Source: Emiliania huxleyi CCMP1516 (lineage: Eukaryota > Haptophyta > Isochrysidales > Noelaerhabdaceae). Taken from it: a stretch of 64,000 nt of DNA. Where the stretch lies: assembly GCF_000372725.1 (NCBI RefSeq), contig NW_005195736.1, positions 1-64,000 on the forward strand, written 5' to 3'. The position numbers were made by a program, and so were the translations under genes. The notes beneath the pieces are model-generated. The model had not been told where the DNA came from, made no database searches, and saw only the letters and a list, made by a program, of their open reading frames with translations. Shown here in pieces: positions 10,378 to 20,520 of the stretch; position 1 is the stretch's first letter, and every line of letters begins with the position of its first letter.

Positions 10378-13300
10378 ATGGCGCTCTGTCTCAGTGTATG
10401 GTTCACCACGCACGTCTTAAGTGTCGGCGGCGCCCACAGCAGCCGATTTTGCCATTGCGCTCACAGCGGCGGCGGCGGCGGCGGCGGCGGCGGCAGAAGC
10501 AGCAGCAGTGCACGCAAAAGCAGCGCATGGGCGAGGTTGGCGTTTGGCCCGCGCATGCAGCAGCCACTATGGGAGACTATCGACGCCCCACGGCCACCAT
10601 CGGAGGCAGTCACGGTGCTGTACGGCCGCGAGGACGGCAAGCTCAAGGGCGTCGATGAGGCGCTCCTTCTCGATCCGCCCGTCGCGCTGGTCGACCCGCA
10701 CTTCCGGCTGCGTGAGCGCGATCACGAACCGACGCTGCGCCACATCCGCGCGGAGAATGCGTACGCGGATTCTGTCCTCGAGGCGATGCCCGGTTTTTCT
10801 ACAACGCGCGAGGGGATCTTTGCGCGTCTGCGGGCCTCAATGCCGCCGCCCTCGCCGCTGCTCTGGTGGCGCGGCGCCGACGCTGGCGGGTGGGAGTACT
10901 CGACACGGCCGTCGCCAGCAGGCCCGCACCCGCTCTATCTGCGCCGCCGTGCCAACGCCGCCGCCGTTGAGCTGATCCTTGACGCCAACGCGGCGCCCGC
11001 GCGCCTGCCGTCTGCTCACGACCCACGGATGAGCTACCTCGGGTCTGTCAAGGGCGTCTCGGCCTTCGTGCCCTCGCCGAGCGGCCGTTACGCGGCGTAC
11101 ACTGTGGACGTGACGGGCGAGGAGCGGTTTGGGCTCATGGTGGTCGAGCTCGCGCCGGTGCCCTTCTTGGAAGGTGCTGGTGGTGAGTCGGAGCGGCCGT
11201 TTGAGATGGTGGCGCACGTGGCGGACGTCGACGTGGACGTTGCGTGGGGATCTGACGACAGCGAGCTCTACTACGCGAGCATGGACGAGACCGGCCGTCC
11301 GTGGCGGCTGCACCGGCTACGCCTTCCGTCGGCGACACGCGCAGATAGGAAGGAGGAGGTGTTGGAGGAGCGAGCGGCGTCGGTGGCGTCGGCGGCGGGT
11401 GGGTTTGGTGGTGGGTTTGGTGGCGGCAAACGGAAGGGCGGCCAGAGCGGCAAGGGCGGTAAGATGGGTAAGAGCGGAAAGGCCGGAAAGGCATCTTCCG
11501 CCGCCTCCTCCGACGCCGCCTCCGCCGCCGCCACCGCCACTTCCTCTACCGTCTTCGAGGAACGCGACGCTCGCTTCCGGTTGTCGTTTCGGCGGGCGGC
11601 CGAGGGCTCGCGGCTGCTGCTGCACCTAGCCTCGCGAGATGCCAGCGAGGTCTGGGCGCTGCCATTCATGGCAGCTGCCGGCGACGATCTCGCGCCTGAG
11701 ACCGAGCGGCGGCGTTGGGCGAGCGGCGAGGCGAGCGGCGGAGCGTGGCATTGCCTAGCTGCAAGAGAGGCGCGGCTGGTTTACACGGCGGATTATGGCG
11801 TCCGACCGCGAGTGCGCCGCAGCGGCGGCGGCGGCGCGGGCGGCGGTGCGGGCGGCGCGGGGCAATACGTCATTGTTAGCAACGACGGTGGGGCGGCGGC
11901 TGAAGGCGCTGTGAGGACGCTGAGCGAGGCGGCGGCGGCGAGGGGGTTGGGACGATCGGCATGGGTGGCAGAAGGGGTGCTGGAGGAGGGCGACGGGGCG
12001 GCGGGCGGGCGGACGCTCGAGGGCGTTCAGTGCGTTGATGGGGCGGTGGCTCTGGAGGGTCGGCGGGACGGCGCGAGCGCCGTCTTCGTCTGGCTCTGGG
12101 GCGGCCAGAGGCGGGCAGGCTAGCGGCNNNNNNNNNNNNNNNNNNNNNNNNNNNNNNNNNNNNNNNNNNNNNNNNNNNNNNNNNNNNNNNNNNNNNNNNN
12201 NNNNNNNNNNNNNNNNNNNNNNNNNNNNNNNNNNNNNNNNNNNNNNNNNNNNNNNNNNNNNNNNNNNNNNNNNNNNNNNNNNNNNNNNNNNNNNNNNNNN
12301 NNNNNNNNNNNNNNNNNNNNNNNNNNNNNNNNNNNNNNNNNNNNNNNNNNNNNNNNNNNNNNNNNNNNNNNNNNNNNNNNNNNNNNNNNNNNNNNNNNNN
12401 NNNNNNNNNNNNNNNNNNNNNNNNNNNNNNNNNNNNNNNNNNNNNNNNNNNNNNNNNNNNNNNNNNNNNNNNNNNNNNNNNNNNNNNNNNNNNNNNNNNN
12501 NNNNNNNNNNNNNNNNNNNNNNNNNNNNNNNNNNNNNNNNNNNNNNNNNNNNNNNNNNNNNNNNNNNNNNNNNNNNNNNNNNNNNNNNNNNNNNNNNNNN
12601 NNNNNNNNNNNNNNNNNNNNNNNNNNNNNNNNNNNNNNNNNNNNNNNNNNNNNNNNNNNNNNNNNNNNNNNNNNNNNNNNNNNNNNNNNNNNNNNNNNNN
12701 NNNNNNNNNNNNNNNNNNNNNNNNNNNNNNNNNNNNNNNNNNNNNNNNNNNNNNNNNNNNNNNNNNNNNNNNNNNNNNNNNNNNNNNNNNNNNNNNNNNN
12801 NNNNNNNNNNNNNNNNNNNNNNNNCGTGCGCGGCGGCGGCGAGATGGGGCGTGCGTGGCACGAGGCGGGGCGGCGCGAGCGCAAGCCCACGACGTTCACC
12901 GACGTGGTCGCGTGCGCGCGCACGCTGGTCGCTTCGGGCCTCGTCCGTGCGGATTCGCTGGCGCTCGAGGGGCGGTCGGCGGGAGGGCTGCTGGTGGGGG
13001 CGACCCTCAATCGCGCTCCGGAGCTCTTTGCATGCGCGCTCGCGTCGGTTCCCTTCCTCGATGCCGCGGGCACGCTGCAGGACGGCGCGCTCCCGCTCAC
13101 GGCTAACGAGTGGGAGGAGTTTGGTAACCCCAACGAGGTAGGCGGCCACGCGGCCGTCCTCGGATTCTCGCCCGTGCACAACGTCGTGCCGCGCGCGCGC
13201 TACCCTGCATGCTTGTTGCTGCCGGCCCTCAACGACGCGCGCACGGGATTTTGGGAGGCCCACAAGTTTGCGATTGCGATCCGCTCCAACGGCGCTGGCG

Positions 13301-13518
13301 TCGAGGGCGGCGCGGCGGCGGAGAAGGAGGAGAAGGAGGATGCGGCGGGGGCGGGCGTGGCAGCGCCGCGACCCGTCCTGGTGAGCACGGACGAATTCGG
13401 CGGGCACTTCCGGCCTGCGGACCCGGAGGAGCGGGCGAGGCAGCGCGCCAAGGAGCTCGCGTTCATCGTGTGCAGCCTAGTGGGACCGCCGCGTAGGCCG
13501 GCGGCTGGGTCGGCATGA
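10378..13518 (+). CDS. Oligopeptidase B-like serine peptidase (S9 prolyl oligopeptidase family), interrupted by assembly gap
   Basis: The ATG at 10378 opens with a hydrophobic leader (MALCLSVWFTTHVLSVGG) and a poly-Gly/Ser stretch, then the S9A pattern: a helix with HIRAENAYADSVLEAM and a propeller with SPSGRYAAYTVD and ERFGLMVVEL. A low-complexity K/G/S/A-rich insert (about 11395-11550) interrupts the propeller. The upstream frame stops at 12121 just before the gap. After the gap the hydrolase domain appears: VRGGGEMGRAWHEAGR, the nucleophile GRSAGGLLVGA, the acid in NDARTGFWEAHKF and the base in GGHFR. All three catalytic residues are therefore present. Part of the propeller and the start of the hydrolase domain lie in the 697 unknown bases. 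The stop before the gap probably means an intron or a gap-edge error. Confidence 0.82.
12128..12824. other. Assembly gap (697 N)
   Basis: All bases are N. The gap falls inside the S9 peptidase gene; open frames that run through it are artefacts. Confidence 1.
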
Positions 13519-13717
13519 AGAAATTGTAAAAAACGAAGTCCCTTGCTCAACATTGGGCACGGGACACTGGCACATACACTGGTACTAACACAGTACACTG
13601 GCACTAACGCAAAAAAATGCGTGAGAAAAGGGGTTGTGTACGTACTTTTAGCTTACTGGGAGAAAAGAGAGGAGAAATCTACGCGCGGCGTGAGAGCTCG
13701 GAAGCTCTCTTGTGTAT

Positions 13718-14473
13718 ATGGCTGTCGACCCCGCTTCACACTACTCCTCTCGGCTCGTCCTCCTCTCCTCTCCCGCCGGCCAGCGGCTGGCGGCCTCCCT
13801 CACTGTCACAGGCGGCTCGCGGCTCCGCACGCTCCTCTCTCTCTTCGAGGCGCAAGAGGAGCAGAGCTGGTGTGGCTACGCTGCCCTCCGGGTGGCACTT
13901 CGCGCGTGCGGCGCCGCGGCTGTGCTCAGCCAGAGCGAGCTGCACGGGCTACGCAGCACCTTGGCAGAACAGGAGGCGGAGGCCGTGCGCGGCGGCGCGA
14001 GCAGCCTCGCCGGTGGCGGGCTCTCCATCGCTCAGCTGGCGCGCTTGGCACGGCCCTTGCTGGAGGCCAGCGCACTCAACCTGGAGCAGCAGCACGGCGA
14101 CCCGGCGAGCCCGCCCGCCTTTGGCTCGCAGCTCGCAGCCGCCGTGTCTCACGCCTCCGACAGCGACAGCGGGTCGATCGTCCTGCTCAACTTTCTCCGA
14201 CAGCTGGACGGGTGGAGGGGCGGCCACTGGGTGGTTGCGGGCGGGCTCGCTCACGACGCGGAGGGCACGGCCTTCGTGTTGCTGCTCGACGTGGCCGCCC
14301 ACCGCATTGGGCCTCACTGGCTTCCGCTAGGCCTGCTGGCCGCTCTCTGCTCGACCGTCAACGTGCACGGCGTCCCACGCGGCTTTGTGAGGATCTGCTC
14401 GCGTGGCAGCGGCGCGAGCGGGGATGGCGCGGTGCCTCTTGTCCCGAAACAAGACAGTGCCTCTCACTGCTAA
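13718..14473 (+). CDS. Phytochelatin synthase-like protein (peptidase family C83)
   Basis: A single exon from ATG at 13718 gives 251 residues. The papain-like C83 pattern is visible: an early LLSSPAGQRLAASL segment, the catalytic Cys in EEQSWCGYAALRVAL (about residue 52), the catalytic His in RGGHWVVAGG (about 170) and the Asp in LLLDVAAHRIGPHWLPL (about 191), followed by NVHGVPRGFVRI. Plant phytochelatin synthases transfer gamma-Glu-Cys between glutathione molecules to build metal-binding peptides; short relatives only cleave glutathione. This protein has the catalytic half alone, without the Cys-rich C-terminal regulatory domain, so a hydrolase-type or constitutive activity is as likely as phytochelatin synthesis. 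No intron is needed. Confidence 0.75.
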   Translation: MAVDPASHYSSRLVLLSSPAGQRLAASLTVTGGSRLRTLLSLFEAQEEQSWCGYAALRVALRACGAAAVLSQSELHGLRSTLAEQEAEAVRGGASSLAGGGLSIAQLARLARPLLEASALNLEQQHGDPASPPAFGSQLAAAVSHASDSDSGSIVLLNFLRQLDGWRGGHWVVAGGLAHDAEGTAFVLLLDVAAHRIGPHWLPLGLLAALCSTVNVHGVPRGFVRICSRGSGASGDGAVPLVPKQDSASHC

Positions 14474-15081
14474 CCCTTCTTGGCCGCATGTGACCGGCGT
14501 ACGGCTCTAATCCGTAGAGAGATATGCATCGTGGCATTTCGTCCGCAATGGCCTTCCGCAAAATGGCAAAAAAGGACCTCTCGCGCTCGGTCTAGTTCCG
14601 CGGGCCGCTCTCTCTCTACTCTCTCTCTCTCCACTTTTTTAAGTCTTATTCCAAAAGTGCCAACTCCAAAGATCCAGATCCCAGTACAAAGAGACGGCAC
14701 TGCGTCCTGTATGATCGTGCACGTGGACGCCCCGTGTGTGTTCTGTCTTCTGACCTTCTGTGTAAAATTCTCTGACGTTCGCCACACGGGCCACGGCGGT
14801 TGTATTATGCCACCTGGACCGCTGGTTCTAAATAAGTAAATAAAAACCGACACCTCTACTGTGAGATGGGTAAGTCCTCAAAATCGTTTCATCAGAGCCG
14901 AAACGAAAAAGCAAAAAGGACCATCGATGTGGAAAGAAGCATGCGTTGTGCGGCGTGCACACTCACACTCACACTCCGCTGCACGCGTCCCAAGGCTGCG
15001 CCAGCTATAGTGCTCTCGATCCACCGGTTCACCACGTAGCACGACCTTCTCCATCGTAGCACCGGTTTATTGAATAAGCAC
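14474..15081. other. Intergenic region with a copy of a dispersed repeat
   Basis: No gene is recognised between the converging C83-like and cytochrome-b5-like genes. Positions about 14828-14873 carry AAATAAGTAAATAAAAACCG then GACACCTCTACTGTGAGATG GGTAA, a partial copy of the repeat family described at 20330-20520. A short CACTCACACTCACACTC run lies near 14960. Confidence 0.7.
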
Positions 15082-16075
15082 TCAAGCGCTCGCGGTGAGG
15101 TCGTCCGCAAAGTAGAGGTGCAGCGTTGGCACGTAGAAATCGTCGGGAATGGAGAGAGAGTCAAAGGTGCGGTCCTCGTCCGGCACCCCGTTCGCCTCGA
15201 GCGTGCGCCTCATGTCGAGGAAGCGGCTGCCGCGTGCGTCTGTCCGCTTCCAGGCGTAGGAGCCCGAGTGCGCGTTGTGGTCGAGGTAACGCTGCTGGAT
15301 CTCATCGAGCGTCTCCTCAGCGCACACCTCGAGCGCGGTCTCCTGTTGCGTTAGCATGTTCAGCAGCCGGACCGACCGCGTCTTGCGAGTGAGCGCGCCG
15401 ACGACAAGGCTGTCGTCCAACCACCACGGCACCTCCGCCGCCGGATCAAACTCCGCACCAGAGCCCGCAGGCGGGCAGTGGATAAACCTCCCCAGTGGCA
15501 CGAAGGGCGCCAGTGTGCCGGTCTTGGGGTCAATGTGCCGCCGCAGGCCATGCGTGGCTGGGTCAAACCAGTGCGTGATGTCAGTTCCCGCCGCCTCAAT
15601 CAGAGGCTGGGCGAGCGGACCGGCGTGCAGGAACACCAGGTCGCTCAGGTCGACGACCTGCAATACACAGTGAGTGCGCTGCTCAGGCCGGCGCCAATCA
15701 GAGACCGATGTGTGCAGAGCGATGCGCCTTGTGGAAGAGAGATACCCACAGGTCGTCGGCACGGTCATGGGCCGCCACATCCGCGGGAGTGTAGTACTTT
15801 TTCCGCCGAGCGCCGCCCGAAAGCTGATGCCGCGCCTCGCGCCCCCTGTATACCGACTGCACCATTTTTGCAGACGTCGCTCGCACCTCCTGCTCCTTGC
15901 GCACCTGCCTACCCTTGATGTGCGCCTGGAGCGCCACGGCGCTGGCCTGCTCCGCATCCACCGTGCCGGCTGAACCGGCAGCACCTGGCGGATCCCAGCT
16001 GGTCTCGCCTGTGCTAGCATTCCTCCAATACGCCCGGCCCACCGTGTAGTTGTACTCTTGAACCCAGCTCGCCAT
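15082..16075 (-). CDS. WW / IQ / cytochrome b5-like protein (CYB5D1-related)
   Basis: Exons 16075-15728 and 15657-15082 are joined in phase 0 across a 70-nt GC-AG intron and give 307 residues. The N-terminus is a WW domain (WVQEYN...YWRNASTGETSWDPP), then two IQ-like segments (ALQAHIKGRQVRK and MVQSVYRGREARHQL), then a cytochrome b5-type domain that starts YYTPADVAAHDRADDLWVSL and continues over the junction with VVDLSDLVFLHAG and GTDITHWFD. The rest follows the CYB5D1 pattern: PWWLDDSLVVGALTRKTR, LEVCAEETLDEIQQRYLDHN, SYAWKR, FYVPTLHLYFADDL. CYB5D1 is tied to cilia in other eukaryotes. The WW plus IQ N-terminus suggests proline-motif and calmodulin binding; function in this alga is inferred only. 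Confidence 0.82.
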
Positions 16076-16413
16076 GGTCGCACTCCGGAGCGTAACGAAG
16101 ACGACGAAGGCAAGTGGGATGCAGTCGACGACCGTTTCGTCCACCCTTGCCCTTACCCCCCCCGCCACGCACCTTCGTGCCAACAATTCACCTACAATAC
16201 CTAACCCTGCAACCGTAAATTAAACAAAACGCCAGATTCAAATCTCGGTGCATCGCTCATTGTTGGACGGTTCCCTGCGAAATCACCGGAAAGCAAAGTG
16301 ACGAAGTCCGCGATCGGTGCGACTGGACGAGTGCGACTGGACGACAGGGGGGAGCCGCGGGAGCCTACCTCTTGAGGTCCCGGAGTGGGCGAGCGGCCCG
16401 CCCTGACCGCACA
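16076..16413. promoter_or_regulatory. Divergent promoter interval
   Basis: The 338 bases separate two divergently transcribed genes (cytochrome b5-like on minus, coiled-coil on plus), so both promoters must lie here or overlap the leaders. No TATA-like element or other motif can be singled out with confidence. Confidence 0.4.
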
Positions 16414-17073
16414 ATGGCTTCCATCGTTCGCGAGGCCCACGTCCTCGCGTGCGCGCCCGCGATGCTGCGCGAGGTGCCGTTGCCGCCGGACGAGGACGCT
16501 GGACAGGAGTGGAGCTCGCTGGTCTGGGGGAGCCCGGCCCTGCTGGATGGGGAGGCAGAGCTTTTGTGCGCGCCAATGTCCGAGCAGGAGGACGAGGCAG
16601 GATGGAGTGAGGTGTTTGAGGCGCCGGATATCGACCCCGGGCCAGCACCAGTTCCAGTGCTGTGCAATGAGATAGCTGTGCTCGAGCTCGATCAGGCCAA
16701 GCTCCGACAGCGGCTGCAGGTGCTGCAGGCACAGCACGCATCGGCCATGCGAGAGCACGCGAGGGTCAAGGCGGAGCACGCGAAGGAGAAGGCCCTCCTC
16801 TGCAACGAACTCCGGGTGCTGGCCGAGTACGCCTTCGCCAGCCAGCCATCCGCGTCGCCGAGCAGAGCGGCCACGCGCTACCAGTCGCGTCCGCAATGCC
16901 CCAGCAACAAGCCCGACTCGGAGGAGATGGGCTGCCGGCGGCAGGCGCAGGGGACGCTGAGGGCAGGCGGGGCGAGGCTGTACGTTACTACCTCGCCGCC
17001 GGCGGGAGGGTTCTGTGATACATTTGTCTGTTTCCAGATGTGGTCCTGCGTGCGCACGTTGTCGCCCTGCTAA
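16414..17073 (+). CDS. Coiled-coil hypothetical protein
   Basis: From ATG at 16414 the frame gives 219 residues. The first third is acidic (PPDEDAGQEWSS, SEQEDEAGWSEVFEAPDIDP). Residues about 85-140 form a heptad-like coiled coil with regular Leu/Ala and charged positions (LELDQAKLRQRLQVLQAQ, AMREHARVKAEHAKEKALL). The tail is Ser/Arg/Pro-rich. The architecture resembles a small bZIP-type dimerisation region, but no clear basic DNA-binding stretch precedes the coil. The 3' end may be an unspliced artefact because the last residues look less constrained. Family unknown. Confidence 0.5.
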   Translation: MASIVREAHVLACAPAMLREVPLPPDEDAGQEWSSLVWGSPALLDGEAELLCAPMSEQEDEAGWSEVFEAPDIDPGPAPVPVLCNEIAVLELDQAKLRQRLQVLQAQHASAMREHARVKAEHAKEKALLCNELRVLAEYAFASQPSASPSRAATRYQSRPQCPSNKPDSEEMGCRRQAQGTLRAGGARLYVTTSPPAGGFCDTFVCFQMWSCVRTLSPC

Positions 17074-17346
17074 ACGCAGTTGCCAGGTGTCTCTGAAAGG
17101 CCGCATCTCATTTTGTACGGGAAATGTCGTTTCTTTACGGGCTGTGCGCTCGGCACCAACACTCCGCCGCCACCGCGCACGAACAGCACGCGCTGCTGGC
17201 GACGGAAAACTTTGCACACACCTTCCGCCGCGCGCGCGCGCACGGGTCCACCGCGATGCGCGCGAACTGCCACCAGACCAGCCTGCCAGACCACCTCGCT
17301 CGCTCTCTCTCGCACAGCAGAGAGGGAGAGCCTGCCGATCGATCCG

Positions 17347-19841
17347 TCATCCGGAGCCAGGGCGGAGCATCCAGCAGACTGGCAGCATGACCGCCCATTT
17401 CGTCGTGGCGGCGGCGGCGGCGGCGACGATGAGCCAGTCGGGCGCCGCGTCGAGGGACGGTGCGGCCGCGGCGTGCATGTGAAGCGCATTCTCGACGATG
17501 TCACAGCACGCGCCGAACGTTGCGAGCGCCTGCAGCCGGCGCCGGATTTTCCCGGCCGGCAGCAGCGCCGCGGCGCGGTGCACCAGCAGCGCCCCGTAAA
17601 GAACCGGATACCACGCGTCGAGGAGAAAGTGCGCCCGGAAGTGCCAGAGCTCGCCGCCGGGCCGCCAGCCAGCGACGGCCGCGCGGAAGCGCGACGGCGA
17701 GAAGCAGAGCTGCAGCCGGAGCAGGTCCGGCCCGACCGGGCCGAGCAGCAGTAGGATGCCGGCCTGGGTGGCGCAGCACGCGGCAAAGAGCCGGCGGGGC
17801 TGCGCGGCCAGCACATCCTCAGTGCGGAGCAGCGGCGGGCGCGACGCCGACGCGAGGAGGGGGGCGACGCGCGGTGCGACGGCGGCGGCGAGCTGCAGCC
17901 GGTCGATCTTCGAGTTGTGCCGCAGGTCCATCGGCAGCGAGGGCAGCGGGAGGACCAGCTGGACAACCCCCTCCCACCGCGTCCCCGCCGCTCGCGCGAG
18001 CAGCTTCTGCGCGCGGTCCTCGCCCCACGGGCCGTAACGCGGCTCGTAGTCCGCCGCGAGTACCACGCACAGGACGGGAGCGACCTCGGTGCCGCGGCCT
18101 CCACCCTCACCGCCGCCCGCATCCCTGCCTCCGCCGCCACCGCGCGGGCTGCCGATGCCGACGAGCGCCGCAGCCTCGACGCCCGGCTCGTCGAGGAAGA
18201 GCAGCTCCGCGCACAGCGGCAAGACAAGCCCGTGCTGCGGCGTGCGAAAAGCGTGCGAGAGGCGGCCGCAGAACCAGAGCCGGCCGGCCGCGTCGACGTA
18301 GCCGAGATCGCCCATGCGGTGCCACAGCGCCGCCTCGTCCCCGCCGCCGGCCGCTCCCAAGTAGCGTGCCACCAGCGGGCCGGCGACACACAGCTCGCCG
18401 AGCTCGCCGGCGGGAAGCTCCTGTGTGCAGGACTCGCCGGCGTCAGGGGGGCGGGGAACGCAGTGGCGGCGCCCTCGCCGCAGGGAGTCGCCTCCGCCTC
18501 CGCCTCCGACGGCCCTGCGGCCGTTCGCACCACGCGCACCTTTGCGCCGGGTGCGACGTGGCCCACGCAGAGGCCGTGGCCGCGGCGCGCCCGTCCCGCA
18601 ACCTCGGCGGAGAGGGCTTCGGCGGCGGTGAGGGTGGCGACAGGCAATGCCTCCGTCGCGCCGTAGCCGACGAGCAGCGGCGGAGCGGTGGGCAGCGCCG
18701 CGCGAAGCCGCTCGAGCATCGCCGGACTGACGGCCGCCTAGAGCGCGAGCGGTCGGTCTCGCGCGGGCGGGATGCGCTCGCGCAGCGCTGCGGTCGGCGG
18801 CGCCGAGGTGGTGATGAGCAGCTGCACCCCGGGCGGCAGCGAGAGGGCCTCGCCGCGCGCCTCAGCCAGCCGCGCCACCTTGCCCCACACGGCGACCGAG
18901 GCGGAGACGGCGGCAGGCTTGAGCGCCGCGACGGCAGCCAGCAGCGCTTCGGCCGAGGCGGCCGCTGGCCGGGTGACGGGGACGTGCGGGAAGGCGACGC
19001 TCAGGCCTGCGGGGCGGCGGTCGAGGGGAGATAGGCGTGCGCCGAATACGGACGCCGCCACGGTCAAGGGGTCCGGCGCCGCGCCTGCGAGCAGCCAGAG
19101 CATCGTGTACTGCAGCAGCGTCTCGACGATCAGCGCGCCGCGCCCGAGGCCGCCGTCGGCCGCGGCCGCGTCCACCTCTGCACGGATGCCGGCGAGGCGC
19201 GCGCGCAGCCCGCGGTGGGTCATCACCACGCCCTTGGGCGGGCCGGTGGAGCCCGACGTGAAGACGATCGCCGCCGCCGTGTCGGCGGCGACGGGCGCGC
19301 TCCGGACGGCGACGCGGCGGGCGGCGACGCGGCGGGCTCCTTCTGCCTCGAAGGCACGGAGCGTCGGGCCGACACCGACGCCGAGGGCGCCGTCCACGAG
19401 GCGGAGCCCGACGCTGCCGCGCGCGGCCGCGACGGCCGCGAAGAGCCCGAGGTGAACCGGGAGCGGTGCGGCGACCACCGCCGGCGCCACCCGCCGCACC
19501 GCGGCCGCCACGCTGACGAGCCGCATCGACGGGTCGACAAAGACCGGGACGAGGGCGGCGCGGATGGCGCCGAGCACGAGCGGGAAGAGGGTGGCGCACG
19601 GCCGCATGAGAAGCTGCACGCGCGCGCCTGCGGCCAGCTGTCGCGAGGAAAAGGCGGCGCAGAAGGCTGCGGTGCGCGCCTCGACCTCGGCGTAGGTGAG
19701 CGGCTCCCAGCCGCCACCGCCAGCAGGCCAGAGGAGCGCGATCGTGTCCGGCTGCGAGCGAGCGTGCTCGACGAGGAGTGAGGTGATGTCCGCGTCGTCC
19801 GGCATCGAAGAGGAAGGCAAAGACATAGGATTCCTAGACAT
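17347..19841 (-). CDS. OleC-like adenylate-forming enzyme fused to a C-terminal multi-span membrane domain
   Basis: From ATG at 19841 an AMP-binding domain runs through SLLVEHARSQPDTIALL, LTYAEVEART and the P-loop-like IVFTSGSTGPPKGVVMTHRG to LLITTSAPPTA. A 51-nt GC-AG intron carrying an in-frame TAG (about 18738) seems to be spliced out, joining to VSPAMLERLRAALP and VGYGATEALPVATL. A further junction near 18430-18470 (acceptor CACACAG) leads to ELPAGELGELCVAGPLVARY, MGDLGYVDAAGRLWFCGRLS and HNSKIDRLQL, blocks typical of OleC/fatty acyl-AMP ligase relatives. After about residue 560 comes an extra region of several hydrophobic segments (GILLLLGPVGPDLLRL, FLLDAWYPVLYGALLV, DIVENALHMH, WAVMLPVCWML). 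OleC proteins act on beta-hydroxy acids in bacterial olefin synthesis; the substrate here is unknown. Confidence 0.72.
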
Positions 19842-19862
19842 CTTCTTTGCGCTGTCACGCAC

Positions 19863-20329
19863 ACGACTTCACACTTGAGCACTTGAGCACTTGATAGGGT
19901 CGATCCCGCATGGTACGGGACCACTTCACACTTGTTGTTGAGAAGAAAATACGTGCTATGGCGCTGTGCGCTGGTCTGTGAGAGGTTGAGGTGCGAGCCC
20001 TGCCTGGAGGCCCTGGGGATGGGGGAAGACTACAGATGATACTCGAGTAGATCTAGGTTGATACTAGGTTGATAAGAATTTTACAACAACAGGCGGTCGC
20101 ACAGCACGATTGACGCAAGACAAGGCGCGGGCGACGGATTCCTCAGAAGCCGGAAGCCGTCGCCCCACCACAGGAGCAGTCACACGACGCGGCATCCCTT
20201 CTTTCTCTCTCTCTCTTAGCGAGGCGAATGACATTTTTGACACCCTCGACGACCATCTCGGCTACGGTTCCGACTCCGGCTTCGGCTGCACAAGCTGCCG
20301 AGCCCAAAAGTCACACTGATCACTGTCAG
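19863..20329. other. Intergenic region with dispersed repeat A
   Basis: No convincing gene. Positions about 19875-19923 carry CACTTGAGCACTTGA then TAGGGTCGATCCCGCATGGT ACGGGACC, which recurs with few changes at about 32440-32493. A low-scoring 69-codon frame at 20110-20319 has no recognisable features. Confidence 0.7.
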
Positions 20330-20520
20330 TGTCAAATAAATAAATAAAACGGACACCTCTACTGTGAGATGGGTAAAAAGGAACAGGTCCCCGCCCTTGC
20401 GATCTTTGTGCAGGGTTCTTTGTGGGTGTGGTCGGCGACTAGCCGGGGTCGTCCTCCCGATGGGGGACTAGCACTAGCCGTCTTCCACATGGACCCTCGG
20501 GTCCCTGCTGCTCCTAATCT
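20330..20520 (+). repeat. Dispersed repeat B, reference copy
   Basis: The block begins AAATAAATAAATAAAACGGA and includes CTCTACTGTGAGATGGGTAA, GATCTTTGTGCAGGGTTCTT, TGTGGGTGTGGTCGGCGACT and CATGGACCCTCGGGTCCCTG. Inverted copies lie at about 35280-35460 and 36361-36495, and a partial direct copy at 14828-14873. An AT-rich (AAAT)n end on each copy resembles a poly(A)-type tail, as in a SINE-like element. Confidence 0.8.

Noticed and set aside
11755..13407. A minus-strand frame of 550 codons through the N gap
   Set aside because: The middle is unknown sequence and the ends are antisense to the S9 peptidase catalytic domain.
17070..18719. A 549-codon frame as a separate gene within the OleC-like locus
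   Set aside because: Only its first ~85 codons (MLERLRAALP to CGEG) are protein-like; the rest is Arg/Ser-rich shadow, and the real continuation is in another frame after an intron.
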